A stretch of 36,734 nucleotides of DNA from NCBI GenBank assembly GCA_019694835.1, contig JAIBBE010000251.1, positions 1-36,734 on the forward strand, written 5' to 3'. This document shows, in pieces, positions 15,701 through 21,804 of this stretch. Below the pieces are notes generated by a model. The model saw only the letters and a list, made by a program, of their open reading frames with translations. It was not told where the DNA came from and ran no database searches. Each line of letters begins with the position of its first letter. Position 1 is the stretch's first letter. This stretch comes from Fimbriimonadaceae bacterium. Lineage in GTDB: Bacteria > Armatimonadota > Fimbriimonadia > Fimbriimonadales > Fimbriimonadaceae. The position numbers were made by a program, and so were the translations under genes.

Positions 15701-15802
15701 GGCGGATCAGGACCGGTGGGAGACATCAATGGCGACGGCGACGTCGACATTGCCGACTACGCCATTCTCTCGGCCAATTACGGCCAGCTTGGCGACGACT
15801 AA
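12740..15802 (+). CDS. Secreted multidomain subtilase with dockerin-like C-terminus
   Basis: Layout of the 1020 residues: a hydrophobic signal (LLGLALGAVSLTLTGFG), an inhibitor-like propeptide (to about 150), an S8 protease domain with D188 (VIDTGVDYTHPDL), H243 (SHGTHCSG) and S409 (SGTSMACPHVSG), a fibronectin III-like segment (about 475-575), two homologous beta-sandwich domains of about 145 residues starting near 578 (FVDNMEGAATF) and 725 (WNDGVEGAANF), both with SPGGNY and DYLYIEAS/DYLTVYSS as in immune-inhibitor-A/MAM-like modules, a carboxypeptidase-regulatory-like segment, and a tail (967-1020) with two calcium-loop repeats (DLDNDNEVGISDYAILSSNY and DINGDGDVDIADYAILSANY). ATG at 12740 is supported by AGGAG at 12729-12733. 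It is likely an exported degradative protease whose tail binds calcium or anchors it. Confidence 0.93.
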   Translation: MVCFSRIRVRSGSKLLRMSLLGLALGAVSLTLTGFGPNDGTRLFPQPELPKNALGLPAHDPNVVLVAFQPNSSLKDRHALIRSLGLEMDTRVVNPYFYRLIITDEAKQKGANVESMLKALIPNKMVRVAERDWIVTIQQTFPNDPMFSQLYGMHNTGQTGGTADADIDAPTAWAIQTGSSNVKVAVIDTGVDYTHPDLAANAWTNPGEVAGNNVDDDGNGYVDDIHGYDFLNNDGNPMDDNSHGTHCSGTIGGVGNNGVGVVGVSWNVRIIGVKFLSAGGSGSISNAILCTDYARIVGSHVMSNSWGGGGFSQLMLDAITRADQAGILFVAAAGNNGSNNDSTTFYPASYNSSVGNMLAVGASTHNDTRASFSNYGANTVDIFAPGENIVSSVPIALTPAGYDTYSGTSMACPHVSGAAALLKAQFPGDNATQLRARLRNSADPVAALSGLTATGRLNAYNSMDNDTVAPGTPSGLVGIKRSSGTIRLRFTASGDDGAVGTANSYDMRVSSSPINAGNFTAARRVSTPPPTASGTQQEVAASGLNAGAPYYFALKALDNVGNASGIVTAGPYTTLPGLFVDNMEGAATFTPQGGSPWALTNSVSFSPTQSWTDSPGGNYANSIDISLTKTTPIAITAPTLMRVMVKSSLERNYDYLYIEASTNGVNWTSLYRTDASFDWSPVSVNLSGYVGQNVQIRFRLTTDSSVVYDGVYIDDLTLVAMTTVWNDGVEGAANFSGQAPWAIVTENASSPTHSWHDSPGGNYVDNLDIALTQNAAVNLPTVESPQVFFKMSYDLESGYDYLTVYSSTDNGASWAAGAAFTGTNTAWSTYQAPLSSGSSVMMRFRLTTDYSVVRNGVYIDDISVAGEPCEPISSTLPISGTITLEDFVGTVSGTPIVVEIRPVGSSTVLETINGTLGSGGTFTVQTTQPAGNYDVAIKAPTWLRKIAANRTLSGAGMTGVNLTVKNGDLDNDNEVGISDYAILSSNYGGSGPVGDINGDGDVDIADYAILSANYGQLGDD

Positions 15803-15810
15803 CCTCCGTG

Positions 15811-15855
15811 TCCCCCCTCTCCACTCCGGTGGAGAGGGGGCTAGGGGGTGAGGTC
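15811..15855 (+). repeat. REP-like repeat A copy after the subtilase stop
   Basis: The palindrome CCCCTCTCCACTCCGGTGGAG continues through GAGGGGGCTAGGGGGTGAGG. It begins eight bases after the subtilase stop. The stem could act as a transcript end, but the same sequence recurs at 21744 and 26842 and, reversed, at 2061, which marks it as a dispersed element. Confidence 0.8.
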
Positions 15856-15935
15856 TGTCAAGGCCGCTCTCTTTGCACGATTGGGAGCTAGCCGGTCAAG
15901 CCTCCGTGCGAGTTTGCGGATATTCGCCGGACTAC

Positions 15936-16481
15936 TTACTTGCCGCAGCCACAACTGGCGCAGCCGCAGCGGCACGAACAAATCGTCTTTGGGGCCGAGA
16001 ACACCCGCTGCGTGATGTTCCGACCTTCGACCTGCGGTGTGCCGACCGTCTTCTCGATCCGGATGATCACGAAGGGCGAGGTCGTGACTTGGGGCAAAAG
16101 CTGTCCCTGCAACGGACGCGTCTCGACGTAACGGATCACGTACTCGCTCGGCCGGGTGCGCTCGACGGTCTCGACGTACACCGAGTAGCCCGGCGTCCCC
16201 TTGGTTCCCAAGGCGATGACGATGAGTTGGTCCTTGTTCCAGTCCACGTCCTTGGGCGCGGTTTGGGCGGGCTGGCCGGAGAGTTTGGGCCAGAGGGCTT
16301 GCCAGTCAGCGTCGTTGCGAACGATGTGGGTCGCGGCTTTGTCCAGGCCGCAGTTCTCACCCTGCATGTAGGTCGACCAGCGGATGGGATTGTCAAATCG
16401 GCCCAATTGAGCCACCGAGCCGACTCCAAACGACAGCACGCAACCCACGATGACGAGAAGAATGATCCAGCCCTGCTTCAT
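15936..16481 (-). CDS. PrcB-like exported protein with cysteine-rich tail
   Basis: The 181-residue protein starts with an N-terminal membrane or signal segment (WIILLVIVGCVLSFGVG). Its middle part carries NDADWQALWPKL, DQLIVIALGTKGTPGYSVYV and a later TTSPFVIIRIEKT, the pattern of the PrcB C-terminal domain (protease complex subunit type; such domains have a GYxxxI motif and a TxPYxvV strand). The last 14 residues are CSCRCGCASCGCGK: seven cysteines, a possible metal or disulfide knot, absent from the PrcB pattern I know. It lies 26 bases after the TIGR03790-like gene on the same strand and probably shares its transcript. Start ATG at 16481. The family is fairly likely; the role is not known, since no partner protease like PrtP is adjacent. 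Confidence 0.62.
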   Translation of the reverse strand: MKQGWIILLVIVGCVLSFGVGSVAQLGRFDNPIRWSTYMQGENCGLDKAATHIVRNDADWQALWPKLSGQPAQTAPKDVDWNKDQLIVIALGTKGTPGYSVYVETVERTRPSEYVIRYVETRPLQGQLLPQVTTSPFVIIRIEKTVGTPQVEGRNITQRVFSAPKTICSCRCGCASCGCGK

Positions 16482-16507
16482 GCCCTATAGACGAGCACGC
16501 GCGGGGA

Positions 16508-17644
16508 TTATTTCGCGTAAGGACAGCAAAGCGGATCGCCAATGACCAGGTCTTTCCACGAGGTCAACAGCGAGGCCGCATAGAAGCTTTCGGCCAGATT
16601 GAAGCCGCCCAGATACCGGTCAAACAGAATGTCGGGGTAGGCGAGGGCGAACGTGTATGGCTCGCTGACGTAGCCCTTCACACCCGTGACTCCCTGGGCG
16701 ATGAGATCGGCGATCATCGACTGACCACCGGTCGTCGGCTTGAAGGTCCGCGCCGACGTGGAGACGTAGGTCTCCACGAGGGCTCCCGGCTTGAACCGGA
16801 GCTTGCGGTATTCGTCGAGGCTGAAGGTTCCGTCGTTGCTGCCCCAGCTTGCGTAGCCCATCAACTCATATCCCGGAGCGCGGAACTTGGCGGCCTCATA
16901 CGATGCGTCGAAGCCCTTCGCTTTGAGCTGCGCTTCCGCATTCTTGAGCGCGTCCTGCATCTCCTTGTAACCGCCGCCGTCCTTCCCCGCGCCTCCGTTG
17001 AAGAAGAACGGGCCTTTGTCTGGCTTTGCAGCGAGCGAGTTGTCGACGAGCTTCTTGCAATCCTCGACGGTGTAGCCATCGAGCCGGCAGACCAGATACA
17101 TTCCCTTCACTTTCTTGCTCGAAAACCGCTCCGTGCTCTTGAAATAGGGGTTCAGGGACTTGGAGATTTGGGCGTCGGCGTTTTGATCGTTCAGACCGGA
17201 CATCGGGGTGAGGCCAAGGTTCATCGCCGCGAGATGGCCATCGAGTGACCAGCCACCATCGTCGCGCAGGCGAATGGGCACGCCTTTGGTTGTGACGATG
17301 AAGTCGATTGCGTTCTTGGAGGCTTTGATTCCCGACTGCACCTGCGGCTGGACTTTTGCCTTGTACTCGTCGACCGTGATCGTGTCGGTCGTGGCGCATT
17401 CGATCATCACCACATTGGCCTTGGGGATCGAGCGCTTTTGAACGTAGTACGCGCCGACCGCAATGCTGTCCTGGCTCGCCTTGTTGATCACCACGAGGAC
17501 ACGCTTCGACTCAGCGGGAGCCTCCTGCTCGGCAACACTCGGGATGTCCACCTTCGCCGGTTCAACCGCGACCTCCGGTTTTCCGCAGGACATTCCGGGC
17601 ACGAAGGTGAGGAGCAGGGCGAGTTTGGCGAGGGATTCAATCAC
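16508..17644 (-). CDS. TIGR03790-like family protein, exported
   Basis: This 378-residue protein matches the TIGR03790 family pattern: VLVVINKASQDSIAVGAYYV near the start, RSIPKANVVMIEC, then IDFIVTTKGVPIRLRDD, and near the end KGYVSEPYTFALAYPDILFD followed by LAESFYAASLLTSWKDLVIG and DPLCCPY. These are uncharacterised proteins of surface or secretion contexts in several environmental phyla; the biochemical function is unknown. An N-terminal hydrophobic stretch ending near MSCGK suggests export, possibly as a lipoprotein (C20), though the lipobox is weak. The start is GTG at 17644 (VIESLAKLAL); the ATG just upstream is in another frame and stops after three codons. It precedes the PrcB-like gene by 26 bases, so the two may act together at the cell surface. 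Confidence 0.75.
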   Translation of the reverse strand: MIESLAKLALLLTFVPGMSCGKPEVAVEPAKVDIPSVAEQEAPAESKRVLVVINKASQDSIAVGAYYVQKRSIPKANVVMIECATTDTITVDEYKAKVQPQVQSGIKASKNAIDFIVTTKGVPIRLRDDGGWSLDGHLAAMNLGLTPMSGLNDQNADAQISKSLNPYFKSTERFSSKKVKGMYLVCRLDGYTVEDCKKLVDNSLAAKPDKGPFFFNGGAGKDGGGYKEMQDALKNAEAQLKAKGFDASYEAAKFRAPGYELMGYASWGSNDGTFSLDEYRKLRFKPGALVETYVSTSARTFKPTTGGQSMIADLIAQGVTGVKGYVSEPYTFALAYPDILFDRYLGGFNLAESFYAASLLTSWKDLVIGDPLCCPYAK

Positions 17645-17665
17645 AAGGACATTCTACGGCAGAGA

Positions 17666-17689
17666 CCCCCCTCATTCCCATGAGGGGGG
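17666..17689. repeat. Perfect 9-bp hairpin
   Basis: CCCCCCTCA pairs with TGAGGGGGG around a six-base loop, in the divergent gap between the TIGR03790-like and MBL genes. It has the build of the window's other REP-like palindromes but is a different sequence, seen once. Further on, TACCCGCACGGGTA (17821-17834) is a small palindrome 14 bases before the MBL start and could be an operator. Confidence 0.5.
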
Positions 17690-17847
17690 CTGCGCGACGA
17701 CGAAGGAGGATGCGCTGGGGGGGAGTAATTTTCGGGCAATGACGACCAACGTGTGGCGGGCAAACCCAGTGCACAACGCCAGATTCGCTGACCTTGTCCG
17801 AACCCCTTGATGCCTTGCCGTACCCGCACGGGTAAGATTTCGACGCT

Positions 17848-18729
17848 ATGGTGGCCCTTGGCCTTCTGACCCTCTTAGCTCCCGTGCAGACGGGAACCCA
17901 GGTCATCATGCTCGGAACCGGGAGCCCAGTTGCCGACCCAAAGCGCAACGGGCCCTCACTGGCAATCGTGAGCAACGGAACAGCCTATATGGTCGACGCG
18001 GGTGTGAATTGCGTGCGGCAGGCCGACGCAGCCTTTCATGATGGAATTGCCGCCCTACAACCTGTAAAGATCACGACCCTGTTTCTCACCCACCTGCACA
18101 CCGACCATACGCTCGGCTATCCCGACCTGATCCTCACACCATGGGACATGGGTCGGACGGCATCCCTCAACGTCTATGGACCGCAAGGCACAAAGACGAT
18201 GACCGCCAATCTGCTCGAGGCTTGGACGATTGACATTTCGGTCCGCACGAGTGGTCTTGAGGGCACGAGCAGCAAGGGCTACAAGCCGATCGTCCGCGAA
18301 TTCAAAGCAGGCGAGATTTTCCGAGACAAGAACATCACTGTCACCGCATTCAAAGTGCTTCACGGTTCGTTCCCCAACTCGTTCGGTTTCAAATTCCGGG
18401 CAAAGGACCGAACGATCGTAGTGTCCGGCGATACGCGACCGTGCCCCGAACTCATCAAACAGGCTAAAGGCGCAGATATCCTTGTCCACGAGGTCTACTC
18501 GCTCGGCCACTACCAGCGGAGTTCACCCACGTTCCAAAAGTATCTGCAGTCGTTTCACACCTCCAGCACGCAGTTGGCGAACATCGCCAAGCAGGTGAAG
18601 CCTAAGTTGCTCGTCCTCACCCACAAACTCGGATACTTTGGCCAGCCTCCGACCGAGTTCGTCGACGAGATTCGCAGCGGTGGTTATGAAGGCGAAGTCG
18701 TGAGCGCCAACGACCTTGATCGGTTCTAG
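17848..18729 (+). CDS. Exported MBL-fold metal-dependent hydrolase (RNase Z/arylsulfatase-like)
   Basis: The 293-residue protein has HLHTDH at 82-87, the metal-binding HxHxDH motif of the metallo-beta-lactamase superfamily, a later metal Asp in VVSGDTRPCPEL, a preceding LHGSFPNSFGFKF segment holding a metal His, and a final His in LTHKLG. The early GTGSP strand and HTSSTQLANIAKQ resemble the RNase Z/AtsA subfamily. An N-terminal hydrophobic stretch (MVALGLLTLLAPVQTG) suggests export, which argues against a tRNA-processing role and for hydrolysis of a small ester or phosphodiester. The start is ATG at 17848, without a clear Shine-Dalgarno. Its stop shares four bases with the convergent isochorismatase gene. 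Superfamily is secure; substrate unknown. Confidence 0.85.
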   Translation: MVALGLLTLLAPVQTGTQVIMLGTGSPVADPKRNGPSLAIVSNGTAYMVDAGVNCVRQADAAFHDGIAALQPVKITTLFLTHLHTDHTLGYPDLILTPWDMGRTASLNVYGPQGTKTMTANLLEAWTIDISVRTSGLEGTSSKGYKPIVREFKAGEIFRDKNITVTAFKVLHGSFPNSFGFKFRAKDRTIVVSGDTRPCPELIKQAKGADILVHEVYSLGHYQRSSPTFQKYLQSFHTSSTQLANIAKQVKPKLLVLTHKLGYFGQPPTEFVDEIRSGGYEGEVVSANDLDRF

Positions 18730-19292
18730 ACCGAAGCTTCTTTCACCAAGCCCAGCACCTGCCGGAATTGAGGATGCTCGGCGGTACGCATCCACTCGTA
18801 CACGCACGACTCCGAATGGGTAATCCAGCCAGCGCTGTCCGAAATCCTGCGCATGGCGATATCGTGAGCTTCTTGTGTTCGGGCCGAAATCGCATCGGCG
18901 GCCAGATAAACCTCGTACTCAAGGCCCAGCAGGTCGATGGCGGTCTGGCAGACGCAGATGTGACTTTCGATCCCGCAAAGCACGACCTGCGTACGATCGG
19001 TTCGCTCCAGGCTGCGAAGGAAGTGATCGCTGCCCGCGCAGCTAAAGGACATCTTGTCGATGAACGGTTCCGCCGGTGCGAGAACTTCAACCAACGACGG
19101 ATCGACGCCGCCCATTCGCGTCGCGTATTGGGTCGTTGCGATGATCGGCACGCCCAAGGCGGAAGCGCTGGCAATCAGGAACTTCGAGCGCGCCAGCACT
19201 CGCTCCCGATCGACAACGCCGGTCATGAACGAGGGCTGCAAGTCAATCACGACGAGTACGGACTCGGTCAGCTCGAGCAACCCGTCGCTCAA
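18726..19292 (-). CDS. Isochorismatase-family cysteine hydrolase
   Basis: The triad of the family is visible: Asp in VLVVIDLQPSF, Lys in FIDKMSFSC and Cys in GIESHICVCQTAIDLL (the ExHxCV motif). That arrangement marks the YcaC/nicotinamidase-like cysteine hydrolases that act on small amides or ureides; the specific substrate cannot be inferred. The longest frame begins with TTG at 19316 (196 residues) and overlaps the universal stress gene. I prefer TTG at 19292 (188 residues), which overlaps that gene's stop as TTGA and has GGTGA upstream; family members usually begin a few residues before the VVIDLQ strand. Cotranscription and translational coupling with the stress protein gene are likely. 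Its stop overlaps that of the convergent MBL gene. Confidence 0.87.
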   Translation of the reverse strand: MSDGLLELTESVLVVIDLQPSFMTGVVDRERVLARSKFLIASASALGVPIIATTQYATRMGGVDPSLVEVLAPAEPFIDKMSFSCAGSDHFLRSLERTDRTQVVLCGIESHICVCQTAIDLLGLEYEVYLAADAISARTQEAHDIAMRRISDSAGWITHSESCVYEWMRTAEHPQFRQVLGLVKEASV

Positions 19293-20206
19293 GGTCGAAT
19301 CACCAGCACCGAGCAATCTGCCTGGGCGGCTACGTCGTAGGCGACGCTGCCAATCAAAAACCGCTCGATCAACCCGTGCCGGGTGGCGCCCAAGATGATG
19401 AGATCGGCACCAATGTCCTTGGCGGCCTGAACAATCTCGTGGCTGGGATGGCCGTGAGCCCTCATCGACTCGACCTTGTCCGCGCTGCCCTTCAGTTCTT
19501 CTGCGGCAGCCTCGGCAATCGCCGCAGTGCGATCGTCGGGATTGTCGATTTCCATCGACGCCACCATGGGGGCGATTGCTGGCGGATAGACGGGCAAGGG
19601 CCTGACCGAAAGGCAGACCAGCCGACCGAAGCCGTCGCCATAAGCCTTGAACGACTCAACCGCCGCTTGCGAACCGGGGCTGTCGTCCACCGCCATGAGA
19701 GCGGTGAGCTTGTCCTTCTTGGCGAGATCGGCCACGTTCTCCTCAACCGATTTCGTCTCCTGCCCCCGCACGACGAGAACGGAACACGGGCTGTGCCCGA
19801 CCATTTTTCGCGCGACCGAGCCAAGCAGGGCGACCACGAGCGCATTCTCCCCCCTGCTGCCAACGACCACCAGATTGGCCTTGCTCCTCTCCGCATAGTC
19901 GATCAGTTCACCGGCGATATCGCCATCGAGCACCACCGGATTGGCCTTGAAGCCCTGATCGGCAAGTCGCTGGACGGTTTCGTTGACGACGTTCTTCGTG
20001 TGTTTGTGAAGTTCCTCCCAAAGCGCCGCCGTCTGCTCGGGAATGGCGGGTTCGGCAATGGCAGGGACCCCGACACCGATGATCGGGAGCATGGCGCACA
20101 CACTCACGACATCGAGGTCGGCGCTCTTGGCGATGGGGAATCGCGCGAGAAACGCTTCCGTTAGTTGGGCGTGGTCCGACCCGTCGGTTGCGAGCATGAT
20201 TCTCAT
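19289..20206 (-). CDS. Tandem-domain universal stress protein
   Basis: The 305-residue protein contains two UspA-like domains, about 1-150 and 160-305. Each ends in the nucleotide-binding loop. In domain 1 it reads GSRGENALVVALLGSVA, the canonical G-x2-G-x9-G-S pattern. In domain 2 it reads GATRHGLIERFLIGSVA: the second glycine is Arg, although the rest is intact, so ATP binding by that half may be weakened. Such cytoplasmic proteins bind ATP or AMP and support survival under starvation, oxidative or membrane stress. The start is ATG at 20206, and the upstream lpxC gene ends 22 bases away, so lpxC, this gene and the hydrolase may form one minus-strand transcript. No stress promoter can be recognised. 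Confidence 0.92.
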   Translation of the reverse strand: MRIMLATDGSDHAQLTEAFLARFPIAKSADLDVVSVCAMLPIIGVGVPAIAEPAIPEQTAALWEELHKHTKNVVNETVQRLADQGFKANPVVLDGDIAGELIDYAERSKANLVVVGSRGENALVVALLGSVARKMVGHSPCSVLVVRGQETKSVEENVADLAKKDKLTALMAVDDSPGSQAAVESFKAYGDGFGRLVCLSVRPLPVYPPAIAPMVASMEIDNPDDRTAAIAEAAAEELKGSADKVESMRAHGHPSHEIVQAAKDIGADLIILGATRHGLIERFLIGSVAYDVAAQADCSVLVIRP

Positions 20207-20227
20207 GCCCCCATGTTACCGGGTTGC

Positions 20228-21028
20228 CTAGCCGTGGACGGCTTCCCAGAGTTTGGCGGCCGCCCGAACGTTGGCCGTGTGCCCGCTGCGCTCGGCCACG
20301 ACGTTCAGGAACCGCAGTGGAACGCCCGCCAAATAGAGGTCACCCATGAGGTCGAGCAGCTTGTGCCGGGCCGGTTCGTCGGGAAATTTGGCTTCATTGA
20401 TGTAACCGGAATTTCCGAGCGCCAGGACAGTCGTCTCATCGAGCCCTTGTCCCAGCCCAGCCGCTCGCGCCATCTCGATTTCTTCCTCGAAGACCAGAGT
20501 CCGCGCGGGAGCGACTTCGTCGGCAAAGCTGTCCCGGTCCGTGTGAAACTCGAAGGTCTGACGTCCCGGCCAGCGCTCGCCGGTGTCGAAGATGTACTTC
20601 CAATCGCCAGTGCCATGCGAAATGGCGACCGTCACTGGATCGTTCTTCTCGTAGATGCGGGTGTAGAGGCTGGGCAGTTCTCTGGGGTCAAGGTCAGTGA
20701 AACCCACCGCACTTATCTCGTCGACCCAAACCCGGGCCGCCCCATCGAGCGCAGGCAGTTCGGGAGCGTCGAGTTCGACCTCCGCATCGGTGACCCCAAG
20801 GCCAGCGAAAGCCGCCATCAAGTGCTCGATCGTCGAGACTGGGCCGAGGCGCGTGCAACGTGTCGTGTCGGCGACGTTGGCCGGAATCGCCGGAGTTCGC
20901 GTGCCGCCCTGCCAGAACGCGATTCCCCCGTCGCCCGGAGCCACCCGCACCTCGACCGGAATCCCCGAATGGAGCCCAAGCCCCTTCACCCGGAAATCGC
21001 CAGCGACCGTCTTGCGTTCGACATTCAT
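20228..21028 (-). CDS. lpxC: UDP-3-O-acyl-N-acetylglucosamine deacetylase LpxC
   Basis: LpxC carries out the committed, zinc-dependent deacetylation step of lipid A synthesis in the cytoplasm. Visible motifs are VKGLGLHSGIPVEV near the N-terminus, STIEHLMAAFAGLG with the first zinc His, ELPALDGAA, ARHKLLDLMGDLYLAG with the second zinc His and zinc Asp, and RSGHTANVRAA with the catalytic His near the end. The frame stays open upstream to 21457, but homology begins with MNVERKTVAG, so I place the start at ATG 21028 (266 residues), slightly shorter than the usual 300. The longer N-terminus is mostly tandem repeat DNA and an antisense copy of the lipoprotein gene. Its presence implies a lipopolysaccharide-bearing outer membrane. 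Confidence 0.93.
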   Translation of the reverse strand: MNVERKTVAGDFRVKGLGLHSGIPVEVRVAPGDGGIAFWQGGTRTPAIPANVADTTRCTRLGPVSTIEHLMAAFAGLGVTDAEVELDAPELPALDGAARVWVDEISAVGFTDLDPRELPSLYTRIYEKNDPVTVAISHGTGDWKYIFDTGERWPGRQTFEFHTDRDSFADEVAPARTLVFEEEIEMARAAGLGQGLDETTVLALGNSGYINEAKFPDEPARHKLLDLMGDLYLAGVPLRFLNVVAERSGHTANVRAAAKLWEAVHG

Positions 21029-21052
21029 CGCCAGGATTGTGAACAGTTCCCA

Positions 21053-21139
21053 AAGTACTTTCGCCGTCCCGGCGATCTCCCAAGTACTTTCGCCCTCCCG
21101 GCGAATCCGGAAGTACCTTTGCCCTCCCGCGAATCCGAA
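21053..21139. repeat. Three 29-bp tandem repeats between lpxC and a lipoprotein gene
   Basis: AAGTACTTTCGCC-type units start at 21053, 21082 and 21111, exactly 29 bases apart; units 1 and 2 contain a TCGCC...GGCGA mini-palindrome. A degenerate fourth unit (CCTCCCGG near 21155) touches the lipoprotein start codon. The array fills the 133-base divergent gap, so it could be an operator array or a REP-type cluster. Confidence 0.75.
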
Positions 21140-21161
21140 AAGCGGGGTAATTTTCCTCCCG

Positions 21162-21743
21162 GTGAAAGTCTGGATCGTCACAGTATGCGCGTTAGCCGTT
21201 TGGGGTTGCGGATCGCCGCCGAACGCTAGTGAATCCAGCGCCTTACCCAAAAAGCCACCGACGAAGGAATCCAAAACGAGCCTGCCCAAAGACCCCTCCG
21301 ACCCTGACGAGGCTCTGTACGAGGTCTGCCGCAAAGGCACCGTCCAGATGAACGGTGCCGCCGACACCATCGAAGAAACCCTCGCCACCGCCGAAAAAGT
21401 CAAAGCCGCTGCTGCCGGCGAAGCCCTAGCCGCAATAGAAGACGTCCTCAGCCTCATCGACTCAGCCGGAGCCGGAATCGCCGACTACACCGCCCCGATC
21501 CCCAATCTGGAGGAGTTCCGCAAGGTCGTCGAAGCCCAGGACGAGCGACGCCTCAAAGCCATCGAAGCCGGAAATGACGCCGTCCGCGACCTGAAGGAAG
21601 CCATCGGCATCCTCGACAGCCTTGCCGAATCAGCGCCAGACCCATTGAAGAAAGGTGCGGCCGAACTCGCGGAACTGGTTGATCTCTGCATTCGCGACCT
21701 CTACGACGCCGTCGAAGCCCTCGGCGGGCAGGTCAATGACTAA
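21162..21743 (+). CDS. Helical lipoprotein of unknown function
   Basis: The 193-residue product begins VKVWIVTVCALAVWGCGSPP: a short hydrophobic signal and lipobox-like VWGC, predicting a lipid-anchored envelope protein after cleavage at C16. A Pro/Ser/Lys-rich linker (to about 45) is followed by amphipathic helices rich in Ala, Glu and Asp, with heptad-like stretches such as TIEETLATAEKVKAAAAGEA and DAVRDLKEAIGILDSLAES, compatible with coiled coils. I recognise no family. The frame is open much further upstream, but that part lies antisense to lpxC; GTG at 21162 is the first start that gives a signal peptide. It has no strong Shine-Dalgarno. A REP-like repeat A directly follows the stop. Confidence 0.7.
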   Translation: MKVWIVTVCALAVWGCGSPPNASESSALPKKPPTKESKTSLPKDPSDPDEALYEVCRKGTVQMNGAADTIEETLATAEKVKAAAAGEALAAIEDVLSLIDSAGAGIADYTAPIPNLEEFRKVVEAQDERRLKAIEAGNDAVRDLKEAIGILDSLAESAPDPLKKGAAELAELVDLCIRDLYDAVEALGGQVND

Positions 21744-21787
21744 GCCCCCTTTCCACTCCGGTGAAAAGGGGGTTGGGGGTGAGGTCC
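21744..21787 (+). repeat. REP-like repeat A copy
   Basis: CCCCCTTTCCACTCCGGTGAA leads into AAGGGGGTTGGGGGTGAGGT, beginning directly after the lipoprotein's TAA stop. It is the most diverged A copy in the window: both arms changed together (CTTTCCAC with GTGAAAAG), so most of the stem pairing is kept. That compensated change suggests selection for the hairpin. It may end the upstream transcript. Confidence 0.8.
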
Positions 21788-21804
21788 GGTAGAATCTCTC
21801 CGAC

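Noticed and set aside
21053..21139. CRISPR array
   Set aside because: There are only three units with no spacers between them: the period equals the repeat.
20697..21161. The upstream 155 codons of the lipoprotein frame as coding
   Set aside because: They are antisense to the conserved LpxC coding region and to the tandem repeats; a signal peptide with lipobox appears only from 21162.
21029..21457. An N-terminal extension of LpxC
   Set aside because: It runs through the 29-bp repeats and the lipoprotein gene and has no resemblance to LpxC; homology begins at 21028.
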